Below, in pieces: positions 1 to 8,540 of a stretch of DNA of 32,484 nt; positions within the stretch are counted from its first letter, which is position 1; the number at the start of each line of letters is the position of its first letter. The stretch comes from an uncultured Desulfobacteraceae bacterium (GTDB lineage: Bacteria; Desulfobacterota; Desulfobacteria; Desulfobacterales; Desulfobacteraceae), in the NCBI GenBank assembly GCA_913041495.1, contig CAJWHT010000043.1, positions 1 through 32,484 of the forward strand, given 5' to 3'. The notes beneath the pieces are model-generated. The model had not been told where the DNA came from and ran no database searches. It saw only the letters and a list, made by a program, of their open reading frames with translations. The translations under genes were made by a program, and so were the position numbers.

Positions 1-376
1 TAGCATTAGCAACCTTATCGTTGTTGTTGATGAACTTCTCAACGTGTCTGACCTTGGTTGCCAGATCATGGTCGTCTGTCTTGGGACGGACCTTGATCTC
101 CTTGATCTGGGAACTCTTTTGTTTCCTCTTGGCCTCTTGCTTCTTTTTGGTCAGCTCGTACTTATACTTTCCATGATCCATTATCTTGCAGACAGGGGGA
201 TTGGCATCGGGAGACACCTCGACCAAATCCAGTTCTTCGTTTCCGGCAATCCGCAATGCCTCTGCGATGGGCAAAATTCCAACCTGTCCGCCGTCAGAAC
301 CAATCACCCGAACTTCACTGGCCCTGATTCCCTTATTCACTCGTGTCTGATCCTGCCGTCCTCTTTGCTTAGATAT
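1..376 (-). CDS. infC: Translation initiation factor IF-3 (5' part, runs off the left edge)
   Basis: IF-3 binds the 30S subunit, keeps it apart from 50S and checks start-codon pairing. The first 125 codons are present. The translation carries the family signature (VNKGIRASEVRVIG, EALRIAGNEELDLVEVSP, PPVCKIMDHGKYKYE), that is, the whole N-terminal domain and the start of the linker and C-terminal domain. No ATG, GTG or TTG lies near the N-terminus in frame: a TGA sits two codons above the ATA at 376-374, and the first ordinary initiator is GTG at codon 13, within the conserved core and without a good ribosome site. AGGAGGTG lies 4 nt before the ATA, so I take AUA as start. Non-canonical starts (AUU in E. 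coli) are an established autoregulatory feature of infC. rpmI and rplT would be expected downstream, outside the window. thrS is not upstream. Confidence 0.93.
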   Translation of the reverse strand, partial: MSKQRGRQDQTRVNKGIRASEVRVIGSDGGQVGILPIAEALRIAGNEELDLVEVSPDANPPVCKIMDHGKYKYELTKKKQEAKRKQKSSQIKEIKVRPKTDDHDLATKVRHVEKFINNNDKVANA

Positions 377-452
377 CTTTCACCTCCTGCCTTAGGCACA
401 AATGTAAAAAAATTAAAAAAAATCATGTCAATATAACAAGCATAACCTTGGA

Positions 453-481
453 ATTATAACGACCTGACCCAATAAATGCAA
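453..481 (-). promoter_or_regulatory. sigma70-type promoter for infC
   Basis: On the minus strand TTGCAT (481-476) and a perfect TATAAT (458-453) are separated by exactly 17 nt. The element lies between the stop of the deaminase gene and infC, giving a predicted leader of about 70 nt rich in T and A. It implies that infC is transcribed independently of the upstream deaminase gene. Confidence 0.7.
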
Positions 482-488
482 GAAATAT

Positions 489-1091
489 TTAATTTTCCCT
501 TCCATCTTCACGCTGGGCAAGGGTATAGGTCTCCAAGAAACTGTCCTTCCAGTATAAGTTAGCCTCTTTATTAAAAAAATCATAAAAAAGATCAAGGCTT
601 TTTTCACGAAGCACGTGGGGAACCACCTTTACTCCGGCCTCACGGTAAAGGACGGGCAACGAGGTAAGATCACAGTTGGTCCCGCCGCCCATGGCATCTT
701 CATAGGCAAAAACAATGGTTTTGATACCCGACAGCAGGATGGCGGAAAAACACATCAGACATGGCTCCATGGTTGAAAACAGAACGGCATCGCAGGGCTT
801 GAACTCCCCCTTGTAGTGCTGCAGGGCCTTGAGCGCCCGGATCTCCGCATGGTCTATCTCGCTAAAAAAAGGCAGTTCGCCGGATGTCCCGGTTCTGGCC
901 CCGGACGCGATAACCTCTCCGTCCTGCACGATCACACACCCCACCGGAAACTGGCCGGTATCAAATGCGATTCCGGCTTGCTCCAGGGCTTTTTCCATAA
1001 ACACCTCGTACTCCAAAACAGCTCCCTTCATATTCATCCTGCGGTACCCCGACCCCAAGGCATCGATTTGAGCAACACTTGCATTTTTCAC
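489..1091 (-). CDS. TadA-like zinc-dependent nucleoside/nucleobase deaminase
   Basis: CMP/dCMP-deaminase fold enzyme: a zinc-bound water hydrolytically deaminates a base. The zinc site is complete: HAE (around residue 80, with the proton-shuttling Glu) and the PCLMC motif (around residue 110), with the fold's usual PVGCVIVQDGEVIASG strand before it. It resembles TadA and guanine deaminase, but at 200 residues is about 40 longer than TadA and has a different C-terminus, so tRNA adenosine deamination is only one possibility. The longest frame starts at a GTG (1091) that would leave a leader of about 6 nt from the likely promoter; ATG at 1037 or 1031, the latter with AGGA 5 nt upstream and close to where TadA proteins begin, is more likely. 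It is divergent from dgt. Confidence 0.8.
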   Translation of the reverse strand: MKNASVAQIDALGSGYRRMNMKGAVLEYEVFMEKALEQAGIAFDTGQFPVGCVIVQDGEVIASGARTGTSGELPFFSEIDHAEIRALKALQHYKGEFKPCDAVLFSTMEPCLMCFSAILLSGIKTIVFAYEDAMGGGTNCDLTSLPVLYREAGVKVVPHVLREKSLDLFYDFFNKEANLYWKDSFLETYTLAQREDGREN

Positions 1092-1101
1092 TAAATCCTG
1101 T

Positions 1102-1129
1102 ATTTTATTGAATCCTAATAATTAATCAA
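1102..1129 (-). promoter_or_regulatory. Possible sigma70 promoter of the deaminase gene
   Basis: Minus strand TTGATT (1129-1124), 16 nt, TAAAAT (1107-1102), in the short AT-rich gap between the divergent deaminase and dgt genes. The -10 box lies only about 10 nt before the GTG at 1091, which argues for a downstream ATG as the true start. Confidence 0.4.
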
Positions 1130-1139
1130 TACCGATTTT

Positions 1140-2237
1140 ATGAAAGCATTAGAAAAAACAGATGACCGCCAGGAAGACACCCTGAATATCAGGGAAAAAT
1201 TCCAGCAAAGGGAACAGAACTTCCTCTCTGACTACGGCACCCCCAGCGCAGGGGCACGCCGCAGGCAGCCGGAAATCAATCCCTGTGGCATCCGGACCCC
1301 CTTCCAACTGGACCGGGACCGGATCGTATACTCCAATGCTTTCAGACGCCTCAAGTATAAAACCCAAGTTTTTTTATCCCCCCTGGGGGACCATTACCGC
1401 ACCCGCCTGACCCACACCCTGGAAGTGTCGGAAACCGCCAGAAACATTACCCGGGCCATGCGGCTGAACGAAGACCTGGCCGAAGCCATTGCCCTGGGGC
1501 ACGACCTGGGCCACACCCCCTTCGGCCACGGCGGGGAAACCGCCCTGATCGAAGCCCACTCCGCCCACTTTGCCCATTCCGACCAAAGCCTGAGGGTCGT
1601 GGATATCCTGGAGAACAGGGGCCAGGGGCTGAACCTGACCCGGGAGGTAAGGGACGGGATTCTCAAACACTCCAAAGGGTTTGGCAACATCATCCCGGCC
1701 ACCCCCGGCGAAACCGCCTTTACAATTGAAGGCAGGATTGTCCGGGTGGCAGATATTATCGCCTACCTCAACCACGACCTGGACGATGCCCTGAGGGGCA
1801 AGGTCATCACCCGGAACGACGTGCCGGACATCTGTCTTAAGAAGCTTGGAAGAACACACTCCGAACGGGCATCAACAATGATGGAACAACTGGTATACAA
1901 CAGCGGCCCCCAGAACGGCAAGTTCGTACTGAGTATGGGAGAGGATACCTTTCAGGCCATGACCATCCTGAGAAAATTCCTGTTTGAAAAAGTATACCGG
2001 TCCCCGGCGGTACACAGCGAATTCATCAAAGCCAAAAAGGTCATTGCAGGTCTCTATAACCACTTCATGGAGCACCCGGATGACATGCAAAAAGAACTGG
2101 AAAAAATGGAGATGGCCCCCTGGGACTCCACCCAGAACACACTGAAAAGATCCGTTTGCGACGTTATTGCCAGTATGACCGACCGCTACGCCCTGAAGCT
2201 TTACAGCGAACTCTTCTTTCCCAACCCGCTGGTTTAA
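1140..2237 (+). CDS. dgt: Deoxyguanosinetriphosphate triphosphohydrolase-like HD protein
   Basis: Dgt-family enzymes cleave dNTPs (classically dGTP) to the deoxynucleoside and tripolyphosphate in the cytoplasm. The sequence shows the family's N-terminal YSNAFRRLKYKTQV block (about 64-77) and the HD metal site: His92 in RLTHTLEV, His121-Asp122 followed by LGHTPFGH, and a later NHDLDD motif. The length of 365 aa is normal for the shorter bacterial dGTPase-like group. The ATG at 1140 has only a weak ribosome site. The gene diverges from a deaminase 48 nt away and is followed after 25 nt by a YkgJ-type gene, probably in one transcript. Substrate specificity within dNTPs cannot be read from the sequence. 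Confidence 0.92.
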   Translation: MKALEKTDDRQEDTLNIREKFQQREQNFLSDYGTPSAGARRRQPEINPCGIRTPFQLDRDRIVYSNAFRRLKYKTQVFLSPLGDHYRTRLTHTLEVSETARNITRAMRLNEDLAEAIALGHDLGHTPFGHGGETALIEAHSAHFAHSDQSLRVVDILENRGQGLNLTREVRDGILKHSKGFGNIIPATPGETAFTIEGRIVRVADIIAYLNHDLDDALRGKVITRNDVPDICLKKLGRTHSERASTMMEQLVYNSGPQNGKFVLSMGEDTFQAMTILRKFLFEKVYRSPAVHSEFIKAKKVIAGLYNHFMEHPDDMQKELEKMEMAPWDSTQNTLKRSVCDVIASMTDRYALKLYSELFFPNPLV

Positions 2238-2262
2238 CCCCCGAATCCATTAGGGAACTGCC

Positions 2263-2844
2263 ATGATGCCCCAAGACACCCCCCAAGATATATTCAACCA
2301 GTTGGCCGACCTGTTCTCCACCATGGACAAAACCTGGGACCAGGTTGCAGCAGACAACGGATTCCAGTGCAACGGCTGTGAAGACAACTGCTGCCTCTCC
2401 TTGTTCTACCACCACACCCAGGTGGAGAAAGCCTATCTCTGGCACGGATTTAAAACCTTAAGCCCACAGACCCAGGCCCAGGTGATGGCAAAAGCCAGGA
2501 AATACCTGGAAAAAACATTCGGCGGCACAGGCACCCCGTCACCGGACACCGGGTCAAAAAAAATCCCCTGCCCGCTGCTGGTTGACGGCCGCTGCGGCCT
2601 GTACACCTACCGCCCGATGATCTGCCGGATGCACGGTTTGCCCCACGAACTTCACAGGCCGGACGGACAGATTATGAAAGGCCCGGGGTGCGACGCCGGC
2701 GGATTTGACGAAAACACCAGCATCCCTTTTAACCGGACACCGTTTTACAGGCAAATGGCAGGTATTGAAATGGCGTTCAGAACAGCCACAGGCAAGCAGG
2801 AAAAGATCAGGGCGACCATTGCGCATATGCTGCTGGATGAATAA
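2263..2844 (+). CDS. YkgJ/UPF0153-family cysteine-cluster protein
   Basis: Cytoplasmic protein of 193 aa with the conserved cysteine set of the family: CNGCEDNCC near residue 37, then CPLLVDGRCGLY and RPMICRMHG around 107-130, and a late GPGC. These cysteines are thought to bind a metal ion or Fe-S cluster; the biochemical role is not established. The ATG at 2263 follows AGGGAACTGCC, a reasonable ribosome site, and the gene sits 25 nt after dgt, suggesting co-transcription. A second, longer member of the family is encoded at 25843-26598. It converges with the phosphatase gene, with only 11 nt between the stops; an AATAAC/GTTATT stem spans the junction but is too weak to call a terminator. Confidence 0.8.
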   Translation: MMPQDTPQDIFNQLADLFSTMDKTWDQVAADNGFQCNGCEDNCCLSLFYHHTQVEKAYLWHGFKTLSPQTQAQVMAKARKYLEKTFGGTGTPSPDTGSKKIPCPLLVDGRCGLYTYRPMICRMHGLPHELHRPDGQIMKGPGCDAGGFDENTSIPFNRTPFYRQMAGIEMAFRTATGKQEKIRATIAHMLLDE

Positions 2845-2855
2845 CACAAAAGGCG

Positions 2856-4250
2856 TTATTCTTTATTCTCTATCCTGTTTTCCCTTATTCTATGGATAAC
2901 CGCCAGCGTCAGGTCATCTCCCACCCCCTGCCCTTGGGAGAACCTGTCAACCGCATCTAAAATCCCGTCTATCAGCCGGTCCGGCTCAGACCGGACACCC
3001 TTCGACCGGATGTCCAGCCTTTCCAGATCGTCACAGAAACGCGCCAAACCGTAAATACCCCCTTGCGGATTTCTGGCCTCAAGCACCCCGTCGGTGAGCA
3101 GCAGGGCATTGGCGTTTTCCTCCAGAACAAAACTTTCCTGGCCGTACGCCGCATCTGGCATTATCCCCAAGGGCGGCCCCTTGAAACCATTGTCTGTCAT
3201 TGGCGTCACACCGCTGCCATCCAGGAGCAGGGGCGGAATATGGCCGGCATTTGCAAACAGGACGATACCGGATTTCAGATCCACCACCAGATAAATGAGG
3301 GTAACGAACATTCCCTGTTGCGACCGTTTGCAAAGCACCCGGTTGATCTTGGACATCAGGCGACCAGGCTCAATAAACACCGGGGCATAATGTTGAAGCT
3401 CACTGGAAAGCCGCGCCATGAAAAGCGAGGCCGCAATGCCCTTCCCGGAAACGTCCCCCAGGGCAATCCCCAGCTTTTTTCCCGGCAGGGTGTAAAAGGA
3501 GTAGAAGTCGCCGCCCACGGTAAGGGCCGGTTGGTTGACGGCGGCAAAAGAATACCCATCGATCATGGGCATCCGGGCAGGCAGAAAGCTTTCCTGGACC
3601 TGGCGGGCCAGGTCCAGGTCCCGCGTCATGGCCTCCCTGCGCTGGCGGTTCAACCGCTCCATCCGGATGTAAACCCTTGCCCCTTCGATGGCCAGGGCCA
3701 TGTGATCCGCAGTCATGCAAACCGTTTCAACCGCCTCCGGGCTAAAAAACCCAGGGGTGGGGTGCATCAGGGTCAGGATACCGAAAAGCGCCCGGTTTTT
3801 AACGATGGGCACGGCCAGGGCGGATCCCACGGTGTAGGGCTGATCCGGCAGGGAAATCCACCGGTCATCGGTTTTGGTATCCGCCACCAGCCCCACGGTT
3901 TTGTGCTGCCGGACCCATCCGGCAAGGCCCTGGTCCAGCACTGTTCCCACAAGTGTTGACCGTTCATCCTCAGAAACATCCCCCCGGGTCAGCAGACTGT
4001 CAGCCACCCGGCCGGACTCATCCAGCAAAAAAAGACTGCCGGTCTCCGCACCGGAGAGCTGGGCAGTGATTTCCAGGGTTCTTTTCATGGTGTGGCGCAG
4101 CAGGTTCTCCTCGGAAACCGCCCCCACCATCTCTAAAAAGCTTTCAAAAAGCCGGCTCTGTTCCAGGCAGGCACGGTTTTCACGCTTCAGCCGCAGGTTT
4201 TCCGCAGCCAAGGCCTTGATCACCATGTTTTTGTTGTCGTTTCCCGCCAT
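2856..4250 (-). CDS. GAF-domain PP2C (SpoIIE/RsbU-type) serine phosphatase
   Basis: Probable signal-responsive Ser/Thr phosphatase of the partner-switching type, which dephosphorylates anti-anti-sigma-like proteins. Order: short N-terminal coiled coil (KALAAENLRLKRENR), GAF domain (about 40-200; SLFLLDESG, VGSALAVPIVKNRALFGILTLMH), a linker helix with the family's ARQVQESFLP motif, then the PP2C core with VGGDFYSFY, GDVSGKGIAASL, FANAGHIPPLLL, LLLTDGVLEARN and C-terminal DDLTLAVI, so all metal-binding aspartates are present. The open frame extends to a TTG at 4283, but ATG at 4250 with AAGG 5 nt upstream is the better start. No anti-sigma or STAS partner lies in the window, so its target is unknown. 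It converges with the YkgJ-type gene and diverges from pta. Confidence 0.88.
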   Translation of the reverse strand: MAGNDNKNMVIKALAAENLRLKRENRACLEQSRLFESFLEMVGAVSEENLLRHTMKRTLEITAQLSGAETGSLFLLDESGRVADSLLTRGDVSEDERSTLVGTVLDQGLAGWVRQHKTVGLVADTKTDDRWISLPDQPYTVGSALAVPIVKNRALFGILTLMHPTPGFFSPEAVETVCMTADHMALAIEGARVYIRMERLNRQRREAMTRDLDLARQVQESFLPARMPMIDGYSFAAVNQPALTVGGDFYSFYTLPGKKLGIALGDVSGKGIAASLFMARLSSELQHYAPVFIEPGRLMSKINRVLCKRSQQGMFVTLIYLVVDLKSGIVLFANAGHIPPLLLDGSGVTPMTDNGFKGPPLGIMPDAAYGQESFVLEENANALLLTDGVLEARNPQGGIYGLARFCDDLERLDIRSKGVRSEPDRLIDGILDAVDRFSQGQGVGDDLTLAVIHRIRENRIENKE

Positions 4251-4564
4251 ATCCCCCTTTGGGCCCGATCCGATTTCGTTCAATCCGGCCGGTCGTTGAC
4301 ACCGCTATTCAAACCATTATTATGTATAGACAGCCGGTTTTACCCGCATTCTAACTAAAATTTTATTGAAAATACATTGCCAATGATCGCTTTTTCCTAT
4401 AGACTCCACCGGTTTTGCATGGCGCAAGCCATTAATTTTTAACGGACAACCATCATTTTTGGCCGGCACACCAAAGACGCAAGCGCCGGGTACTGCAGGC
4501 CTGAAAAAAAGCATATAAAGCTTAGGACCAGCGAGCCTCTATTCGTATATTAGGAGGAAAACCA
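4251..4564. other. Intergenic region between the phosphatase gene and pta
   Basis: This 314-bp gap between divergent genes must hold the pta promoter. The best match I see is TTGCCA (4377-4382) and TATAGA (4398-4403) with a short 15-nt spacer, which is weak. No coding potential, RNA gene or clear repeat was found. Confidence 0.5.
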
Positions 4565-6694
4565 ATGTCAAACGGTTTATACATTACCGCCACCGAAGCC
4601 GGTTCCGGAAAATCCGCCATCGCCCTGGGGGTGATGGAAACCCTGCTCAGAAGAATGGACTGCGTGGGATTTTTCAGACCCATCATCCGGCATGATCCCC
4701 GGGAAGAGTGGGATCTGGATATCGAACTCATGTCAAGCCAGTTCAACCTTGACCGCCCCTATGAAAGGATGTACGGCATCACACAGGCCGAGGCCGACAG
4801 CCTGCTCTCCATGGGAAAAAAGGGGGAGGTGCTGGACCGCATCATCGAAAAATACAACGAAGCCCAGCAGGAATGTGAATTCATCCTCTGTGAGGGTACG
4901 GATTTTGTGTCATCCACAGCCGGGGTGGAATTTGACATTAATGCCACCATCATCAAAAACCTTTCCTGCCCGGTACTCCTGGTGGCGGATGCCCATGAAA
5001 AGCCCATGGAAGAGGTCTCCATGCTCACCAGCCTGACGCTGGAGTCACTGGAAAGCAAGGGATGCAACGTCATCGGCACCATCATCAACCGGGTGGCCCC
5101 TTCCGAGAAAGAGGCGATTTTAGAGCATTTCCATGCCACTGGCCGGTTTACAAACCAACTGATCTACGCCGTGCCCGAAGAAGAAGTATTGTCCAAACCC
5201 ACCCTGAGCGAGGTGGCGGACGCCCTGGATGCCAAGGTACTCTGCGGCCACAAACAGCTCTACCGCCATGCCCGGCAGTTCACCGTGGCCGCCATGCAGT
5301 TGAGGAACCTCTTATCCCGCATTGAACACGGCACCCTGGTGATCACCCCCGGGGACAGGGCCGACGTCATCGTGGCCTGCATGGCCACCCTTTCTTCCGC
5401 CTCCATTGAGAACATCTCCGGCATCATCCTTACCGGCGGCCTTGAGCCCGAGAAACCCATCTGGGATCTGATCCAGGGATTTTCCGGCATGGTGCCCCTG
5501 CTGAGTGTCGCCGACGACACCTTCCAGACCGCCGTGAAAGTGGAAAAACTCAGGGCAGACATCTCCCCCTACGACGAGAGGAAGATCACCCGGGCCCTGG
5601 CGTTGTTCGAGCAGCACATCGACATCGACAAGCTGGGCAACAAGGTGATCACCACCGACTCCACCATCGTCACCCCCAAGATGTTCGAATACGACCTGCT
5701 CTGCAAGGCCCGGACCTTTAAAAAACGCATCGTCCTGCCCGAAGGCACGGAAGACCGGATACTGCGCGCTGTGGAAACCCTTCTTAGACGGGAAATCGTG
5801 GACATCACCCTGCTGGGCAACGCCAAAACCATCCAGAACAAGATCTCCAAACTGGGCCTGCGCATGGGTGAGTTGGAAATCATCGATCCCATGCGCTCCC
5901 CGAATCTGGAAGCCTATGCCAAGGAATACTACGACTTAAGAAAACACAAGGGCATGACCCTGGAAAACGCCAGGGACCGGATCTGCGACGTCAACTACTA
6001 CGGCACCATGATGGTTCACCTGGGCCATGTGGACGGGATGGTCTCCGGCTCCGCCCACAGTACGGCCGCCACCATCAAACCCTCCTTTGAGATCATCAAG
6101 GCCAAGCACAAATCCACCCCGGTTTCCAGCATCTTTTTCATGTGTCTTGCGGAAAAGGTCCTGGCCTACGGCGACTGCGCCATCAACCCGGACCCCAACG
6201 CCGAGGAACTGGCGGCAATCGCCATCACCTCCGCCGATTCCGTCACCATGTTCGGCATTGAACCCAGGGTGGCCATGCTCTCTTACTCCACCGGCACCTC
6301 AGGCAAAGGAAAGGATGTGGATAAAGTCCGGGAAGCCACACAAATCGTAAAATCCAAACGGCCGGACATCCTCATTGAAGGCCCCATCCAGTATGACGCG
6401 GCCGTGGAACCCAACGTGGCCAGGACAAAACTTCCGGACTCCCCGGTGGCCGGCCGGGCCACCGTGCTGATCTTCCCGGACCTCAACACCGGCAACAACA
6501 CCTATAAGGCGGTACAGCGGTCCTCCGGCGCCATGGCCGTAGGCCCCATGCTCCAGGGCCTAAACAAACCGGTGAACGACCTGAGCCGCGGATGCCTGGT
6601 GGCCGATATCATCAACACCGTTGCCATCACCGCCATCCAGGCGGCGGAAAAAGAGTGGCGGAACCAGCCCAAGCCACTGAAAATCATCAAGTAG
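4565..6694 (+). CDS. pta: Phosphate acetyltransferase, long two-domain form
   Basis: Interconverts acetyl-CoA plus phosphate and acetyl phosphate plus CoA in the cytoplasm. The 709-aa product has the long architecture: an N-terminal P-loop-like region (ATEAGSGKSAIALG, residues 8-21) of the CobB/DRTGG type, a middle DRTGG domain, and a C-terminal catalytic PTA domain from about residue 380 (KKRIVLPEGTEDRILRAVE; MVSGSAHSTAATIKP; MLSYSTGTSGKG; PDLNTGNNTYKAVQR). A strong ribosome site (TAGGAGG, 8 nt from the ATG) fixes the start. No ackA lies beside it in the window, unlike many pta loci. In sulfate reducers the enzyme serves acetate activation or overflow. The gene ends in a strong hairpin. Confidence 0.96.
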   Translation: MSNGLYITATEAGSGKSAIALGVMETLLRRMDCVGFFRPIIRHDPREEWDLDIELMSSQFNLDRPYERMYGITQAEADSLLSMGKKGEVLDRIIEKYNEAQQECEFILCEGTDFVSSTAGVEFDINATIIKNLSCPVLLVADAHEKPMEEVSMLTSLTLESLESKGCNVIGTIINRVAPSEKEAILEHFHATGRFTNQLIYAVPEEEVLSKPTLSEVADALDAKVLCGHKQLYRHARQFTVAAMQLRNLLSRIEHGTLVITPGDRADVIVACMATLSSASIENISGIILTGGLEPEKPIWDLIQGFSGMVPLLSVADDTFQTAVKVEKLRADISPYDERKITRALALFEQHIDIDKLGNKVITTDSTIVTPKMFEYDLLCKARTFKKRIVLPEGTEDRILRAVETLLRREIVDITLLGNAKTIQNKISKLGLRMGELEIIDPMRSPNLEAYAKEYYDLRKHKGMTLENARDRICDVNYYGTMMVHLGHVDGMVSGSAHSTAATIKPSFEIIKAKHKSTPVSSIFFMCLAEKVLAYGDCAINPDPNAEELAAIAITSADSVTMFGIEPRVAMLSYSTGTSGKGKDVDKVREATQIVKSKRPDILIEGPIQYDAAVEPNVARTKLPDSPVAGRATVLIFPDLNTGNNTYKAVQRSSGAMAVGPMLQGLNKPVNDLSRGCLVADIINTVAITAIQAAEKEWRNQPKPLKIIK

Positions 6695-6702
6695 ACCTCA
6701 AA

Positions 6703-6732
6703 ATCGTCCGGCAGCCCCGGCTGCCGGACGAT
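6703..6732. terminator. Hairpin between convergent pta and the nitroreductase-like gene
   Basis: Perfect 12-bp stem (ATCGTCCGGCAG / CTGCCGGACGAT) with a CCCCGG loop, 8 nt after the pta stop and 8 nt before the end of the convergent gene. A proper U-tract is missing on both strands, so termination may be partly Rho-dependent or bidirectional and weak. Confidence 0.65.
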
Positions 6733-6740
6733 TGACTGCA

Positions 6741-7859
6741 TCAAATTAAAAACCAGGACACCGGCCGCCGGAGTGACACCGGATCAGGGTAGTCGTCCAC
6801 ATATCCTGCCCGCAGCATGAACTGGGGGATCATACCAGGCTCGTGATTCTCACGGATCTGACCTTTGCCATGGGGTTCTTCCAGGGTCTGGGTCATGGGG
6901 TGAAGGGCAATATTCATCTCCCTTGCCATCAGCGCCATGCGCTGAAACCGCCTGCCGGCCTCAATAAGATCGGCCACGTCCTTTCCCGGACTTGTAATCA
7001 CCAGCCATCCGGCACCTTCCCGGACCTGCCCGGCCACTTTATCAATCGCTTTGCTCCGCCAGGTTTTTCCGCGGACCTCATCCACATCCATAAAATGCCG
7101 TACCCACCAGCCGGCCAGGCCATGGATTTCCATACCATCCGGGGTTAAACCGTCCCTGAATTTGACTGCATCCCTGTCCGACAGCCGGGTCCAGGCCGCC
7201 GCTTCCGACATGGCCGCCTCATTTTCAAACTGGATCCTGAAATTTTCCAGTGCCGCCTCCGCCATCCACTGCCCGTGCTCCGATGCGTTTGGAAAATAAT
7301 ACAGCCCGCCGCCGGTAAGCGCTTCCATCCGCCGGATGTCCGCGGCTAAGAGTTCCCGGGACAGCAACCCGGTTTTAAGGGTCCGCCGGGTGGTAATCCG
7401 CGAAAGGGGTATCTCCTTGGCCTTTCCCTGGCTCAACCGAACCCGCGCCACATCCTGATCATGACGCTTCTTTGCCAGCACCTCCACCTCAGCCTCAAAG
7501 CCGTTTGCCGATGCCGCCTGCACCAAATTCTCCAGAAATGCCCCCATGGAAAGCAGGGCCTCCCGGTTATCCGGATCCACTTCCGGCAGCCACCGGCGCG
7601 GATCCGACCCCACCACCCAGACATCTTCCGATTCAATCCGCACAAACCAGGGCTGGCTGTTGTGTCCGCTGGGCGCAAGGGAGGCATAATAAAGAATCTC
7701 CCATCCCCAGGGAGCCAGTGCCGTCCCCTTACCCGCCGCTCCAATGTCCGGCCCGGCGATCTCATCCCTCAAATTCCGCGAGCATCCAAGGTTCCCCAAC
7801 CCAGTTCCCATCAGCAGAGAAACCGCCGCCCCCTGCCGGATAAATTCCCTTCGATTCAT
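6741..7859 (-). CDS. Tat-exported nitroreductase-like (Acg-type) flavoprotein
   Basis: Probable FMN-binding nitroreductase-fold protein acting outside the cytoplasm. The N-terminus MNRREFIRQG plus a hydrophobic stretch is a twin-arginine signal; LGNLGC at the end of the signal could be an atypical lipobox. Next come LAPSGHNSQPW (the FMN-phosphate region typical of Acg-like nitroreductases), two-half nitroreductase features such as RITTRRTLK, and a late GKGQIRENHEPG loop. The length, 372 aa, suits a fused pseudo-dimer. The open frame begins at GTG 7868, but ATG 7859 with AAGGGG 8 nt upstream gives a classic Tat signal. A palindrome at 7875-7890 lies just before the start and is shared with the upstream tetR gene. 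Substrate unknown. Confidence 0.75.
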   Translation of the reverse strand: MNRREFIRQGAAVSLLMGTGLGNLGCSRNLRDEIAGPDIGAAGKGTALAPWGWEILYYASLAPSGHNSQPWFVRIESEDVWVVGSDPRRWLPEVDPDNREALLSMGAFLENLVQAASANGFEAEVEVLAKKRHDQDVARVRLSQGKAKEIPLSRITTRRTLKTGLLSRELLAADIRRMEALTGGGLYYFPNASEHGQWMAEAALENFRIQFENEAAMSEAAAWTRLSDRDAVKFRDGLTPDGMEIHGLAGWWVRHFMDVDEVRGKTWRSKAIDKVAGQVREGAGWLVITSPGKDVADLIEAGRRFQRMALMAREMNIALHPMTQTLEEPHGKGQIRENHEPGMIPQFMLRAGYVDDYPDPVSLRRPVSWFLI

Positions 7860-7874
7860 ACGCCTCACCCCTTT

Positions 7875-7890
7875 GTCACCAAATGGTGAC
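7875..7890. promoter_or_regulatory. Putative TetR operator 1, upstream of the nitroreductase-like gene
   Basis: Perfect inverted repeat GTCACC-AAAT-GGTGAC, 15 nt upstream of the ATG at 7859. The same half-sites with the same 4-nt spacer occur upstream of the tetR gene at 8541-8556. Being near the start it could block transcription of the downstream gene from an internal promoter. Confidence 0.7.
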
Positions 7891-7910
7891 TTTTTCGATA
7901 AAAAAATATA

Positions 7911-8528
7911 TTACCCGATCAGCCCCTCTATGAGCCTGTCAATACCCGCCGCAATCCGATCCCAGTCGTCATCTGTTACCAACCCGATCCCCCCGTAAAT
8001 ATCAATATGCCCGGATCGGATCAGAAGATAATTCACCCCGGCCCCAACAATCATAATCCCGGCCTGCCGATCCTCATCCGGAAGCTCTGACACAAAAAAC
8101 ATCCGGAAAAAATCCATGATCCGTTCCTCCCGGACCGCTTCAAGCTCCCGGGTCAGCTCATTGGCTTCCACCACTTCCCAGGCCATAATGGCGACAGTCA
8201 AGGGCCGCCGCCGCAAGGCTGCAATAAAATTCCGGGAAAAGGCAGACAGCCGATCCTCCAGGGGCATCCGCCCGAAGGCCTGAAGATCCCCCCCGGCCAG
8301 CTCCAGCAACGACGGCCAGAAATCGCCTTCCTTTCCAAAAGCACCGATCAATCCGGGAAGACCGCCGAAGTACCGGTAGATCAGCTTTTTGTCCACCCCG
8401 GCCTCCCGGGCCACGGCATTCACCCCGACCCCCTTGAACCCTTCCCGGGCCAAAAGGCTTCCCACCGCTGCAATCAGGCGCCGGCTGGTAATCATCTTAT
8501 CACGGATTTTAACTTCGTTTTTTGCCAT
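7911..8528 (-). CDS. TetR-family transcriptional repressor
   Basis: DNA-binding repressor. The N-terminal helix-turn-helix is clear (SRRLIAAVGSLLAREGFKGVGVNAVAREAGVDKKLIYRYFGG), followed by an all-helical ligand domain of about 140 residues with no recognised subfamily match. The open frame reaches a TTG at 8558, but that start would overlap the operator at 8541-8556; ATG 8528 (MAKNEVKIRDK) gives 205 aa and places the palindrome 12 nt upstream, parallel to the arrangement at the next gene. It lies directly upstream of the nitroreductase-like gene with a 51-nt gap, same strand. Most likely it represses itself and that gene, releasing both on binding a small, perhaps electrophilic or aromatic, ligand. 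The ligand is inference only. Confidence 0.85.
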   Translation of the reverse strand: MAKNEVKIRDKMITSRRLIAAVGSLLAREGFKGVGVNAVAREAGVDKKLIYRYFGGLPGLIGAFGKEGDFWPSLLELAGGDLQAFGRMPLEDRLSAFSRNFIAALRRRPLTVAIMAWEVVEANELTRELEAVREERIMDFFRMFFVSELPDEDRQAGIMIVGAGVNYLLIRSGHIDIYGGIGLVTDDDWDRIAAGIDRLIEGLIG

Positions 8529-8540
8529 GCCACACAACAT

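Noticed and set aside
44-436. Plus-strand open frame at the left edge
   Set aside because: Antisense shadow of infC, whose minus-strand translation is unmistakable.
2840-2860. Bidirectional terminator between the YkgJ-type and phosphatase genes
   Set aside because: The stem has only 6 AT-rich base pairs and overlaps both stop codons; too weak to call.
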